Shown piece after piece: positions 1 to 6,071 of a stretch of 6,321 nt of DNA. Position 1 is the first letter of the stretch. Every line of letters starts with the position of its first letter. This DNA is from Clostridiales bacterium (GTDB taxonomy: Bacteria > Bacillota > Clostridia > Lachnospirales > WQUN01), in assembly GCA_031269415.1 (NCBI GenBank), contig JAISZF010000052.1, forward strand, positions 1-6,321, written 5' to 3'. The notes below the pieces were generated by a model. It saw only the letters and a program-made list of their open reading frames with translations. It ran no database searches and was not told the origin of the DNA. The translations under genes were made by a program, and so were the position numbers.

Positions 1-97
1 CGGCGTCCTTCATCATGTCTAAAGATGGTTTTGCGTAAACTTTTGTGGTTTCGACATGGGAATGGCCTAAAAATCTGGATATAAGAGATACGAAACA
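1..97 (-). pseudogene. C-terminal remnant of a tyrosine recombinase (phage-type integrase)
   Basis: Read on the minus strand from 97 to 1, this encodes a stretch ending in ISRFLGHSHVETTKVYAKPS followed by LDMMKDA. This is the classic C-terminal box of tyrosine recombinases: LGH-(S)-x-x-x-TT-x-x-YAxPS, with the second conserved His (LGH) and the nucleophilic Tyr in KVYAK. The frame is closed immediately upstream by TAA (minus strand, 98-100), and no ATG, GTG or TTG lies between that stop and the LGH motif. The catalytic Arg and first His region that should precede it is absent. I therefore read it as a decayed 3' fragment of an integrase whose end lies beyond the window. The family match is clear from the motif. 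Whether the gene is a remnant or has been recombined with other DNA is inference. The flanking DNA is richer in AT than the genes to the right. Confidence 0.7.
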
Positions 98-125
98 TTA
101 TATAACTCTTGGATAACATTGTCAA
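97..125 (-). promoter_or_regulatory. Perfect consensus sigma-A promoter facing left
   Basis: On the minus strand, TTGACA (120-125) is separated by exactly 17 bp (103-119) from TATAAT (97-102). Both hexamers match the vegetative consensus 6/6. Transcription would start near position 90 and run into the integrase remnant. The -10 box overlaps the stop codon that truncates that remnant, so the promoter lies exactly at the breakpoint. Whether it serves a gene beyond the left edge cannot be seen. Confidence 0.5.
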
Positions 126-194
126 ATGTAGAGCATTATCGCGAATCTATACGGTCAAGCACTATTTTTTGCGAATCGATTATGTATACAGGTC

Positions 195-223
195 TTTCCA
201 AACGCGAGTACATTTGATATAAT
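195..223 (+). promoter_or_regulatory. Promoter of the radical SAM operon (extended -10)
   Basis: TATAAT (218-223) is preceded by TGA (215-217), giving an extended -10 element TGnTATAAT. A partial -35 TTTCCA (195-200, 4/6) lies 17 bp upstream. The predicted transcription start is about position 230, leaving a leader of roughly 97 nt before the chosen start codon at 327. This also argues against translation from the GTG at 231, which would be at the very 5' end of the message. No other good promoter is seen between here and the operon. Confidence 0.6.
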
Positions 224-274
224 ACGTCTTGTGACTGGCGAGCTGTCGTCTGGGATTACACCCGGACCTGGATT

Positions 275-308
275 GAAACAAAGAAACAAACAAACAAGCA
301 AACAAGAA
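275..308 (+). other. T-free, A-rich repetitive leader segment
   Basis: A 34-nt stretch of the leader contains no T and consists of loose AAAC/AAAG units (for example AAACAAACAAAC within it). As RNA it would be unstructured and unable to pair internally. It ends just before the ribosome binding site AAAGGTG (314-320). Such segments can keep a ribosome binding site accessible; that role here is inference. Confidence 0.4.
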
Positions 309-326
309 TACGTAAAGGTGCTGACT

Positions 327-2159
327 ATGGTTCTATCTGACGACATACTCCTTCGCGTTGAGAAGCCCGGGAGGTACATCGGCAATGAAATAAACATGGC
401 GGAGAAAGACGTTTCAAGGGTTAATATACGCTTCGCATTCTGTTTTCCCGATGTCTATGAGGTAGGCATGAGCCATTTGGGAGCGCAGATACTCTATTTT
501 TATCTCAACGAACGTGAGGATACCTATTGCGAACGCGCATACGCCCCGTGGCCCGACATGGAAGCGGAGCTTCGGGCGGCGGGGGTACCGTTATTTGCCC
601 TTGAAACGGGCGATCCGGTTAAAGTCTTTGATTTTATGGGTTTTACCCTGCAATACGAGCTGAGTTACACCAACGCGCTAAATATGCTCGATCTGGCCGG
701 AATCCCGCTTCTCGCCGCGGAGCGGGGGGAAGACTGCCCTATTGTCTGCGCGGGCGGCCCGTGCGCCGTTAACCCGGAACCGCTGGCGGATTTCATCGAT
801 TTTTTCTATATCGGCGAAGGGGAGGCCGGGCTGAACGGTATACTCGACATTTACGCCGCCCATAAGGCGGGCGGGGGAGGCCGTCGGGCGTTTTTACGCG
901 AAATCGCGCGCGCGCCCGGCGTATATGTGCCTTCGCTGTACACGGCGGCATATAACGGCGAGGGTTTAATTGAGTCGTTCGCGCCTATCGCGGACGATAT
1001 ACCCGCGCGAATTAAAAAGAATTATGTAAAGGACTTTAACTCGTCGTATTTCCCCGACAGGATATTGACTCCGCTGATAGAGATAGTACAGGACAGGGCA
1101 GTTGTGGAGGTGTTTCGCGGCTGCGTCCGCGGCTGCCGTTTCTGCCAGGCGGGCTATATCTACCGGCCCGCGCGGGAACGCGGCGTTGAAAGGATAACGG
1201 AGCAGGCCGAACGGATTCTGTCGTCGTCCGGGCATGAGGAGATTTCCATGCTCTCCTTAAGCGCCAGCGATTACTCGGGCTGCGGGGATCTGATAAACGC
1301 GCTGACCGAGCGGTTAACCCCCCGGCACGTCAATGTTTCGCTGCCGTCGCTGCGTATAGACAGGCTCTCGCTCGAAATGATGAGCAAAGCCGGAGAGGTC
1401 CGGCGCAGCAGTCTTACGTTCGCGCCGGAAGCGGGCAGTCAGCGTCTGCGCGACGTTATAAACAAGGGGATAACCGAAACGGATATCCTGGACGGCGCGA
1501 GGATGGCTTTTGAAAGCGGATGGAGCAAGATTAAGCTGTATTTCATGATCGGGCTGCCGACGGAAACTGTAGAGGATGTCGCCGCCATACCGCGGTTAGC
1601 CGAGCGCGTCGTCGAAACTTACTATTCTGTCCCCAAAGACAGGCGCGGCCAGCCGTTAAGCGTAAATCTGAGCGCTTCCTGCTTTGTGCCGAAACCGTTC
1701 ACGCCTTTTCAGTGGGCGGCGCAGGATGTGTACGGCTTTATGGAGAAACAGCGCCTTATTAAAAAAACGCTAACCAAGAAACAGATCAGGTTCAATTATC
1801 ATGACGCGGGGCAGTCTATAATAGAAGCCCTGCTAGCGCGCGGCGATCGGAGGCTGGGGCGGGTTTTGCTGGATGTCTGGCGGAACGGCGCGAGATTCGA
1901 GGGCTGGTCGGAATTCTTTAAATACGATCTCTGGACACAGGCGATGAAAAACGCCGGGCTCAATCTGGATTTCTACACGGCCAGGCAGCGGCGCTATGAT
2001 GAAATCCTCCCTTGGGATCATATCGATACGGGCGTGACAAAGGAGTTCCTGATAAGGGAAGCGGAGAAGGCAAAACGGGCGGAAGTTACGCCGAATTGCC
2101 GGGAAGGCTGCGCAGGATGCGGGTTTATAAAGACGGACAGGGGCTGCGTCGGTGAGTAG
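327..2159 (+). CDS. TIGR03960-type radical SAM protein
   Basis: A 610-residue radical SAM protein of the TIGR03960 family (Radical_SAM_N2 N-terminal region followed by a radical SAM core). The start at 327 is chosen because AAAGGTG (314-320) lies 6 nt upstream and family similarity begins shortly after (LLRVEKPGRYIGNE, then FPDVYEVGMSHLGAQILY). The longer frame from GTG 231 has no ribosome binding site. The N-terminal domain (about 1-220) shows the Rossmann-like, B12-binding-related motifs CAGGP (141-145) and IGEGE (163-167). The core carries CVRGCRFC, with Cys266, Cys270 and Cys273 (CX3CX2C) to bind the 4Fe-4S cluster that cleaves S-adenosylmethionine. A second Cys group lies near the C-terminus: Cys591, Cys595, Cys598 and Cys607. 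The substrate is unknown. In many bacteria this gene is adjacent to the DUF2344 gene, as here, so the two probably act together. It is likely cytosolic, with no signal peptide or membrane segment. Confidence 0.93.
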   Translation: MVLSDDILLRVEKPGRYIGNEINMAEKDVSRVNIRFAFCFPDVYEVGMSHLGAQILYFYLNEREDTYCERAYAPWPDMEAELRAAGVPLFALETGDPVKVFDFMGFTLQYELSYTNALNMLDLAGIPLLAAERGEDCPIVCAGGPCAVNPEPLADFIDFFYIGEGEAGLNGILDIYAAHKAGGGGRRAFLREIARAPGVYVPSLYTAAYNGEGLIESFAPIADDIPARIKKNYVKDFNSSYFPDRILTPLIEIVQDRAVVEVFRGCVRGCRFCQAGYIYRPARERGVERITEQAERILSSSGHEEISMLSLSASDYSGCGDLINALTERLTPRHVNVSLPSLRIDRLSLEMMSKAGEVRRSSLTFAPEAGSQRLRDVINKGITETDILDGARMAFESGWSKIKLYFMIGLPTETVEDVAAIPRLAERVVETYYSVPKDRRGQPLSVNLSASCFVPKPFTPFQWAAQDVYGFMEKQRLIKKTLTKKQIRFNYHDAGQSIIEALLARGDRRLGRVLLDVWRNGARFEGWSEFFKYDLWTQAMKNAGLNLDFYTARQRRYDEILPWDHIDTGVTKEFLIREAEKAKRAEVTPNCREGCAGCGFIKTDRGCVGE

Positions 2160-2799
2160 GGTATTGTTATTATTCTCCAAGACGGATAAGGTCCGTTTCA
2201 TCGGGCATTTGGATTTGCTGAGGGTGTTTCAACGCACGGTAAACAGGGCGAGCCTGCCCGTGGCGTATTCCGCGGGGTTTAACCCGCATCAGAAACTGAC
2301 GTTCGCGGTCCCATTGGCTCTGGGCATGGAAGGCCGTAACGAAGCCGCCGAGTTGGAATTAGCCGGAGCAGCCGAACTGACCGCCGCTGATATTATGGAC
2401 AGGCTTAACGCGGTTCTGCCCAAGGGACTGACGATACATAACGCGCGTTTTATGGAAGAGAACGAAAAAACCGCCGCGGCTTTGGTAACCGCCGCCCGCT
2501 ATGAAGCGCTGGCGCAAGGTGAGCTGACGGAAAGGGTACGCGAGTTAACCGCCCGGGAGTCGGTCATCGTCTCGAAAAAGACAAAGGGCGGCGTGAAGGA
2601 TATTGATATACGTCCGGATATCATCTCTTTGGAAGCGGACGGCGATACGCTGCGGGCTGTTCTGTCCGCGGGCGGGCAGCGCGGCTTGAAGCCGGACTTG
2701 CTGGCGGGCGCTTTAGGTGTCTCAATTTATCAGGTAACGCGCTTGAATATCTATAAGACGGTAAACGGCGCTTTTCAGCCGTTATTTAATAAACTATAA
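2152..2799 (+). CDS. TIGR03936/DUF2344 radical SAM-linked protein
   Basis: A 215-residue protein of the DUF2344 (PF10105/TIGR03936) family. The N-terminal signature is plain: LLLFSKTDKVRFIGHLDLLR, then an arginine-rich helix and YSAGFNPHQKLTFAVPLALGME. The length is typical for the stand-alone form; in some bacteria this domain is fused to the radical SAM protein. Translation starts at GTG, overlapping the preceding gene by 8 nt. An AGGGG (2139-2143) inside that gene's last codons is spaced 8 nt before the GTG, so translation is probably coupled. The biochemical function is not established. The fixed pairing with the TIGR03960 radical SAM enzyme suggests it is a partner subunit or processes the same substrate. 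No cysteine cluster, signal peptide or membrane segment is visible. Confidence 0.9.
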   Translation: MSRVLLLFSKTDKVRFIGHLDLLRVFQRTVNRASLPVAYSAGFNPHQKLTFAVPLALGMEGRNEAAELELAGAAELTAADIMDRLNAVLPKGLTIHNARFMEENEKTAAALVTAARYEALAQGELTERVRELTARESVIVSKKTKGGVKDIDIRPDIISLEADGDTLRAVLSAGGQRGLKPDLLAGALGVSIYQVTRLNIYKTVNGAFQPLFNKL

Positions 2800-2811
2800 G
2801 GGGGAAAAGCA

Positions 2812-3531
2812 ATGTCCGCAAAAGAACTGATTTTCGGCAAGTGGGACTATATTTTGCTGCTGGGGGAATCCGGTTCAGGCAAGGGTACCTTGGTTAAAAA
2901 TATACGTAAATACTGGCTGCCGGATTTGAACTCCGTGAGTATGGGGGATATCTTTCGCGAGCGTGCGAAGACCGATCCCGAAATAAAACGGCTTACAGAG
3001 CAGGGCATATTGGTCGGCGATGATGTCGCGTGCCGCGTGTTCACCGAGTTCGCCCAGCAAAACAAGCCCGGCCTTATGGACGGGTTCCCCAGAAACCGTC
3101 AGCAGGCCATAAATTTAATCAAGTTTATCAAGGAAAAACGCTGGCGTGTGCTGGTTATTGATATCATCTGCAACGTCGAGGTTATACTTGAACGGCTGCT
3201 GGCCCGGCGTCGCGCGGACGATGAGCTGCATATCGTTTATAAGCGCAATCTGGATCATAAAACCCTGCATCCGGCGGTCATGGAGGAGATCAAACACCGC
3301 GCTGACCTGTTTGACGTGATCCAGTTGGACGGGAATTATGACTCGGAGATCGTATTAAGCTCGTTCCTGTTAAGCATACTCAGGCTGGTGGATATGCTGT
3401 ACTTCTATGATATGCATGAGATTGAAACCAAGTTTGACGTGTTTGAAAACGAGAGTACCATAGACCCCGCCATTAACCGTTGGATATCAGCTTTTTTGCG
3501 CTCGCTGCAGGAGAGGATCGACGTGGAGTAA
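2812..3531 (+). CDS. Adenylate-kinase-like nucleoside monophosphate kinase
   Basis: A 239-residue P-loop kinase of the adenylate kinase type, expected to transfer phosphate from ATP to a nucleoside monophosphate. Visible elements in order are: P-loop GESGSGKGT (18-26, Lys24); MGDIFRE (44-50), corresponding to the NMP-binding GDxxR motif; an NMP-binding segment with LTEQGILVGDD (61-71); DGFPR (90-94, Arg94); and RRRADD (132-137) followed by KRNL (144-147), the Arg pairs flanking the LID. The LID is very short, as in UMP/CMP-kinase-like members, with no zinc-binding cysteines. The catalytic residues appear complete. About 60 residues after the core (180-239) have no counterpart in ordinary adenylate kinase and include a hydrophobic helix-like stretch near 181-198. 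The strong ribosome binding site AGGGGGA (2799-2805) lies 6 nt before ATG, 12 nt after the previous stop, so this is the third gene of the operon. Substrate specificity cannot be told. It is not in the usual ribosomal-protein context of adk and may be a specialised paralogue. Confidence 0.8.
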   Translation: MSAKELIFGKWDYILLLGESGSGKGTLVKNIRKYWLPDLNSVSMGDIFRERAKTDPEIKRLTEQGILVGDDVACRVFTEFAQQNKPGLMDGFPRNRQQAINLIKFIKEKRWRVLVIDIICNVEVILERLLARRRADDELHIVYKRNLDHKTLHPAVMEEIKHRADLFDVIQLDGNYDSEIVLSSFLLSILRLVDMLYFYDMHEIETKFDVFENESTIDPAINRWISAFLRSLQERIDVE

Positions 3532-3574
3532 AAGAATACCCCTCGGCTCAAGCGAGGGGTATTCTTTTTACTCC
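3525..3574. terminator. Bidirectional rho-independent terminator between convergent genes
   Basis: A long hairpin with arms 3525-3545 and 3553-3574 and a 7-nt loop (GCTCAAG), complementary throughout apart from one extra base in the right arm. The GC-rich core CCCCTCG/CGAGGGG is followed by T runs in both directions (TTCTTTTT on plus, and the mirror TTCTTTT on minus), so it can stop transcription from both sides. The stop codon of the kinase (3529-3531) and that of EF-G2 (3568-3570) both lie inside the arms. Confidence 0.92.
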
Positions 3575-5664
3575 TTATCCCTTAAAGCCTCAAGCTCCTT
3601 CTTTCTGGCTTCTATCACCTTCAACTGCACTTCGTGCGGCGCTTCCTCATACCGATCAAATACCATAGTGAATTCGCCGCGGCTCTGCGTCATGGAGCGC
3701 AGGTCGGTCGAATACTTGAATATCTCGGCCATAGGCGCTTCCGCGGAGATCTTCTGCTTGCTGCCTTCCTTGCCCATTCCCAAGATGCGCCCGCGGCGCT
3801 TATTCATGTCTCCCATGATGTCGCCGGTGTAACTGTCGGGTACCAACACGTCTACCTTGGCAATCGGCTCTAAAATCGTGGGCTTCGCTTTCATAAACCC
3901 GTCCTTGAAAGCCAGGGTGGCCGCCATTTTAAAGGCCATTTCCGAAGAATCAACCGGATGATAGGACCCGTCGACAAGCGTCGCCTTTATGCCGACTACC
4001 GGGAACGCCGCCAGCGGGCCGGCCTTAACGCAATCCTGTATGCCCTTTTCCACCGCCGGGAAGTACTGTCGCGGCACCGAGCCGCCGAATATCTTTTCCT
4101 CGAATACATACGGAGTGGTCAGATCGCCGGACGGCTCAAACTCCATATGCACGTCGCCGTATTGGCCATGGCCGCCGGATTGCTTTTTATATTTCCCCTG
4201 CACGCGTATCTTCGTTTTGATCATCTCGCGATAGGGGATTACAGGCGTTACCAATTCCACGTCTATCTTATATTTATTCTTCAGCTTGTTAATCAGCACG
4301 TCCAACTGGCTGTCGCCCTGCGCGTACACCACGGACTGCTTGGTTTCCTTATTGATCTCGAAGCGCAGGGTTTTGTCCTCTTCCAGGAGTTTTGAGATCG
4401 CCTGCGAGATCTTATCCTCGTCGCCCTTGCCCTTGGGGATTACCGCCATAGACAGCAGAGCCACGGGGAATTTAATCGGGGTGAAGGCCACGGGGCGCGA
4501 TTTGTCGCAGAGGGTATCCTGCGTGGAGGTTGCCGTAAGCTTCGCCAGCGCCCCAATGTCGCCGGCGCGCAGCTCGTCAACCTCTATCTGCTCTTTACCG
4601 CGCATGATATATATATGACCCGCTTTTTCCGTCGTGTCGGTCCGCGGATTGTACATCAGGCTGTCTCGCCTGATAACGCCGGAGAACACGCGGAACAGGC
4701 TCAAGCGGCCCACATAGGGATCCGCGATGGTCTTGAACACAAAAGCCGCCGTGGGTTCCGATTCCGAGCAGACCACTTCCGTTTCCTTATCTGTTTTGAG
4801 TTCCGTCGCGTTAACGGACGGGCGTAAAACCGATGCCGGGGGAACAAAGTCAATCACGGAGTTCATCAGCACCCTTACGCCTATTTGGTTTATGGCCGCG
4901 CCGCAGAAGACCGGCGTAACCGAACGCTGCGTTATGCCGTCGCGTATGCCCTGTTGAATCTCTTCTATAGTAAAAGGTTCTTCCATGAAGAATTTTTCCA
5001 TCAGGTCGTCGTTCGTTTCGGCCACAGCTTCCACTATCATGGAACTCAGGTCGTCTACCTCGTCCTCCATGCCCGCTGGGACGTCGCAAGGCTCGGTGCG
5101 GCCGTTTACATATTTGCGGCCTTCCTTTTTGACGGCGTTTACGAAACCCGCGAATTTCCCGTTTTCCTTGAACGGTACCTGCAGCGGCGCGATGCTCTTG
5201 CCGAAAGCGTCTTTCAGGTTTTTGATCACCTTGTCGAAATCGGCGTTTTCGTCGTCCATGCTGTTGACGAATATTATCTTGGGGAGACCCAACTCTTCGG
5301 CGTATTCCCACGCCTTTTCCGCGCCCACTTCCACGCCGGACTTCGCGGAAATCACGATAAGCGCCAAATCGGCGGCGGCCAGCGCCTGCTTAACCTCTCC
5401 CACAAAATCAAAATATCCGGGCGTATCAATAAAATTAATCTTATTATCCAACCATTCAATCGGGATAACCGACGCGCTTATCGAAACCTTCCTGCGTATT
5501 TCCTCGGCGTCATAGTCGCTGACGGTATTGCCGTCGTCAACACGGCCCATCCGGCTGGTAACCTGGGCTATGTTAAGCGCCGCTTCCGCGATTGTGGTCT
5601 TTCCTGAACCGCTGTGCCCAAGTATCGCTATATTTCTGATTGAATCGGACGAGTAGATCTTCAT
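3568..5664 (-). CDS. fusA2: EF-G2-type elongation factor G paralogue
   Basis: A 698-residue translation factor GTPase with the full EF-G layout: G domain (about 1-280), domain II (about 305-395), III (about 400-475), IV (about 480-600) and V (about 600-680). It resembles the EF-G2 subgroup rather than canonical EF-G. The P-loop is GHSGSGKTT (16-24) instead of GHIDAGKTT, switch I lacks the RGITI motif, and switch II reads DTPGYFDF (80-87) with Tyr84 in place of the catalytic His. The G4 motif is NSMD (134-137) rather than NKMD, which is unusual. Domain IV keeps SGGHGQYGDV (496-505) and the tip His569 in DGSYHPVDSSE, so ribosome binding is plausible. Members of this group are ribosome-associated GTPases of incompletely known role, distinct from the housekeeping fusA that normally sits with rpsL/rpsG/tuf. 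Two ATGs are possible. The second (5662-5664) is chosen because AGGAGG lies 6 nt before it but directly abuts the first. The gene is monocistronic, with its own promoter and terminator. Confidence 0.93.
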   Translation of the reverse strand: MKIYSSDSIRNIAILGHSGSGKTTIAEAALNIAQVTSRMGRVDDGNTVSDYDAEEIRRKVSISASVIPIEWLDNKINFIDTPGYFDFVGEVKQALAAADLALIVISAKSGVEVGAEKAWEYAEELGLPKIIFVNSMDDENADFDKVIKNLKDAFGKSIAPLQVPFKENGKFAGFVNAVKKEGRKYVNGRTEPCDVPAGMEDEVDDLSSMIVEAVAETNDDLMEKFFMEEPFTIEEIQQGIRDGITQRSVTPVFCGAAINQIGVRVLMNSVIDFVPPASVLRPSVNATELKTDKETEVVCSESEPTAAFVFKTIADPYVGRLSLFRVFSGVIRRDSLMYNPRTDTTEKAGHIYIMRGKEQIEVDELRAGDIGALAKLTATSTQDTLCDKSRPVAFTPIKFPVALLSMAVIPKGKGDEDKISQAISKLLEEDKTLRFEINKETKQSVVYAQGDSQLDVLINKLKNKYKIDVELVTPVIPYREMIKTKIRVQGKYKKQSGGHGQYGDVHMEFEPSGDLTTPYVFEEKIFGGSVPRQYFPAVEKGIQDCVKAGPLAAFPVVGIKATLVDGSYHPVDSSEMAFKMAATLAFKDGFMKAKPTILEPIAKVDVLVPDSYTGDIMGDMNKRRGRILGMGKEGSKQKISAEAPMAEIFKYSTDLRSMTQSRGEFTMVFDRYEEAPHEVQLKVIEARKKELEALRDKE

Positions 5665-5670
5665 TGACAT

Positions 5671-5676
5671 CCTCCT
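5671..5676 (-). promoter_or_regulatory. Ribosome binding site deciding the EF-G2 start
   Basis: On the minus strand a perfect AGGAGG is followed immediately by ATG TCA ATG. The first ATG (5668-5670) has zero spacing and cannot be served by this site. The second (5662-5664) has the ideal 6-nt gap, so the protein most likely starts MKIYSSDS. Confidence 0.8.
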
Positions 5677-5695
5677 ATTAAAGATTTCTTATGTC

Positions 5696-5724
5696 ATTCT
5701 ATCATGATTGCGGACAGGCCGCAA
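5696..5724 (-). promoter_or_regulatory. Promoter of the EF-G2 gene (extended -10)
   Basis: On the minus strand TAGAAT (5696-5701, 5/6) is preceded by TGA (5702-5704), forming an extended -10 element. A weak -35 TTGCGG (5719-5724) lies 17 bp upstream. The predicted start, near 5689, gives a leader of about 25 nt before the start codon. The weak -35 is compatible with an extended -10 promoter. Confidence 0.5.
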
Positions 5725-5725
5725 T
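5707..5725. repeat. Inverted repeat overlapping the EF-G2 promoter
   Basis: Perfect 7-bp arms ATTGCGG (5707-5713) and CCGCAAT (5719-5725) flank a 5-bp centre. The repeat covers the -35 box and most of the spacer, where a dimeric regulator could block RNA polymerase. It lacks a following T run, so it does not look like a terminator. An operator role is inference. Confidence 0.4.
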
Positions 5726-5771
5726 ACTTTGACGTGGGAGGTCGGAGGTTAGTCACCCATTACCGTGCATT

Positions 5772-6014
5772 GCCCGCAAAAGTATCAAAGATATTGAACG
5801 CGACCCTTTCAGCGGACTCGGAAAACCCGAACCGTTAAAGTACCAATGGAACGGGTATTGGAGCAGGAGAATCGACGATTATAACCGTATCATTTACAGA
5901 GTAAAGGACGGAAAGCTCGAAATCGCGCAATGTGGAGCCCACTACGACGACTCAATAACAACCACGGAAAACGTCACGCTAAACGAACGGCGCGGCGTTT
6001 TTTTATTGTCATAA
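5772..6014 (+). pseudogene. yoeB: N-terminally truncated YoeB-type toxin gene
   Basis: In the frame beginning at 5784 the DNA encodes IKDIERDPFSGLGKPEPLK, then YQWNGYWSRRIDDYNRIIYR and a segment ending CGAHYDD (to 5951). This matches the C-terminal two thirds of YoeB, the ribosome-dependent mRNA endonuclease of the YefM-YoeB toxin-antitoxin family (full length about 84-90 residues). Counterparts of the known catalytic residues are present: Glu in GKPEPLK, Arg in WSRRI, and His-Tyr in AHYDD. The N-terminal roughly 25-30 residues are missing. The frame is open back to a stop at 5730-5732, but has no ATG, GTG or TTG in that interval, no ribosome binding site and no upstream antitoxin gene. After AHYDD, where the family normally ends, the frame continues 20 codons to TAA (6012-6014), so the original stop also seems lost. 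Best read as an inactive remnant; translation from an unseen fused start cannot be excluded. Confidence 0.78.
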
Positions 6015-6071
6015 AACATGTCCGCGATTCATAAATATTACAGATTATCTGTCCGAAAGGAAGTGCGGATT

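Noticed and set aside
231..326. N-terminal extension of the radical SAM protein from GTG at 231
   Set aside because: It would start at the predicted transcription start without a ribosome binding site, the extra 32 residues are low complexity, and a good site precedes ATG 327.
155..397. 80-codon minus-strand frame across the operon leader
   Set aside because: Its composition reflects the leader tract read backwards; there is no ribosome binding site or recognisable motif, and it overlaps the start of a real gene.
4885..5607. 240-codon open frame antisense to EF-G2
   Set aside because: It lies wholly inside a well-recognised gene, has no family resemblance, and follows from codon bias on the opposite strand. 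The same holds for other long frames within 3958-5515.
5665..5670. First ATG of EF-G2, adding Met-Ser
   Set aside because: AGGAGG directly abuts this ATG with no spacing; the ATG 6 nt downstream is properly placed.
5985..6004. Possible terminator after the yoeB remnant
   Set aside because: There is a run of seven T, but the preceding stem is only about 4 bp, too weak to call.
6006..6037. TTGTCA as a -35 for the ATPase gene
   Set aside because: The nearest -10-like hexamer is 20 bp away and matches poorly.
6041..6051. Small palindrome CAGATTATCTG upstream of the P-type ATPase
   Set aside because: The arms are only 5 bp and no promoter can be placed beside it; chance is likely.
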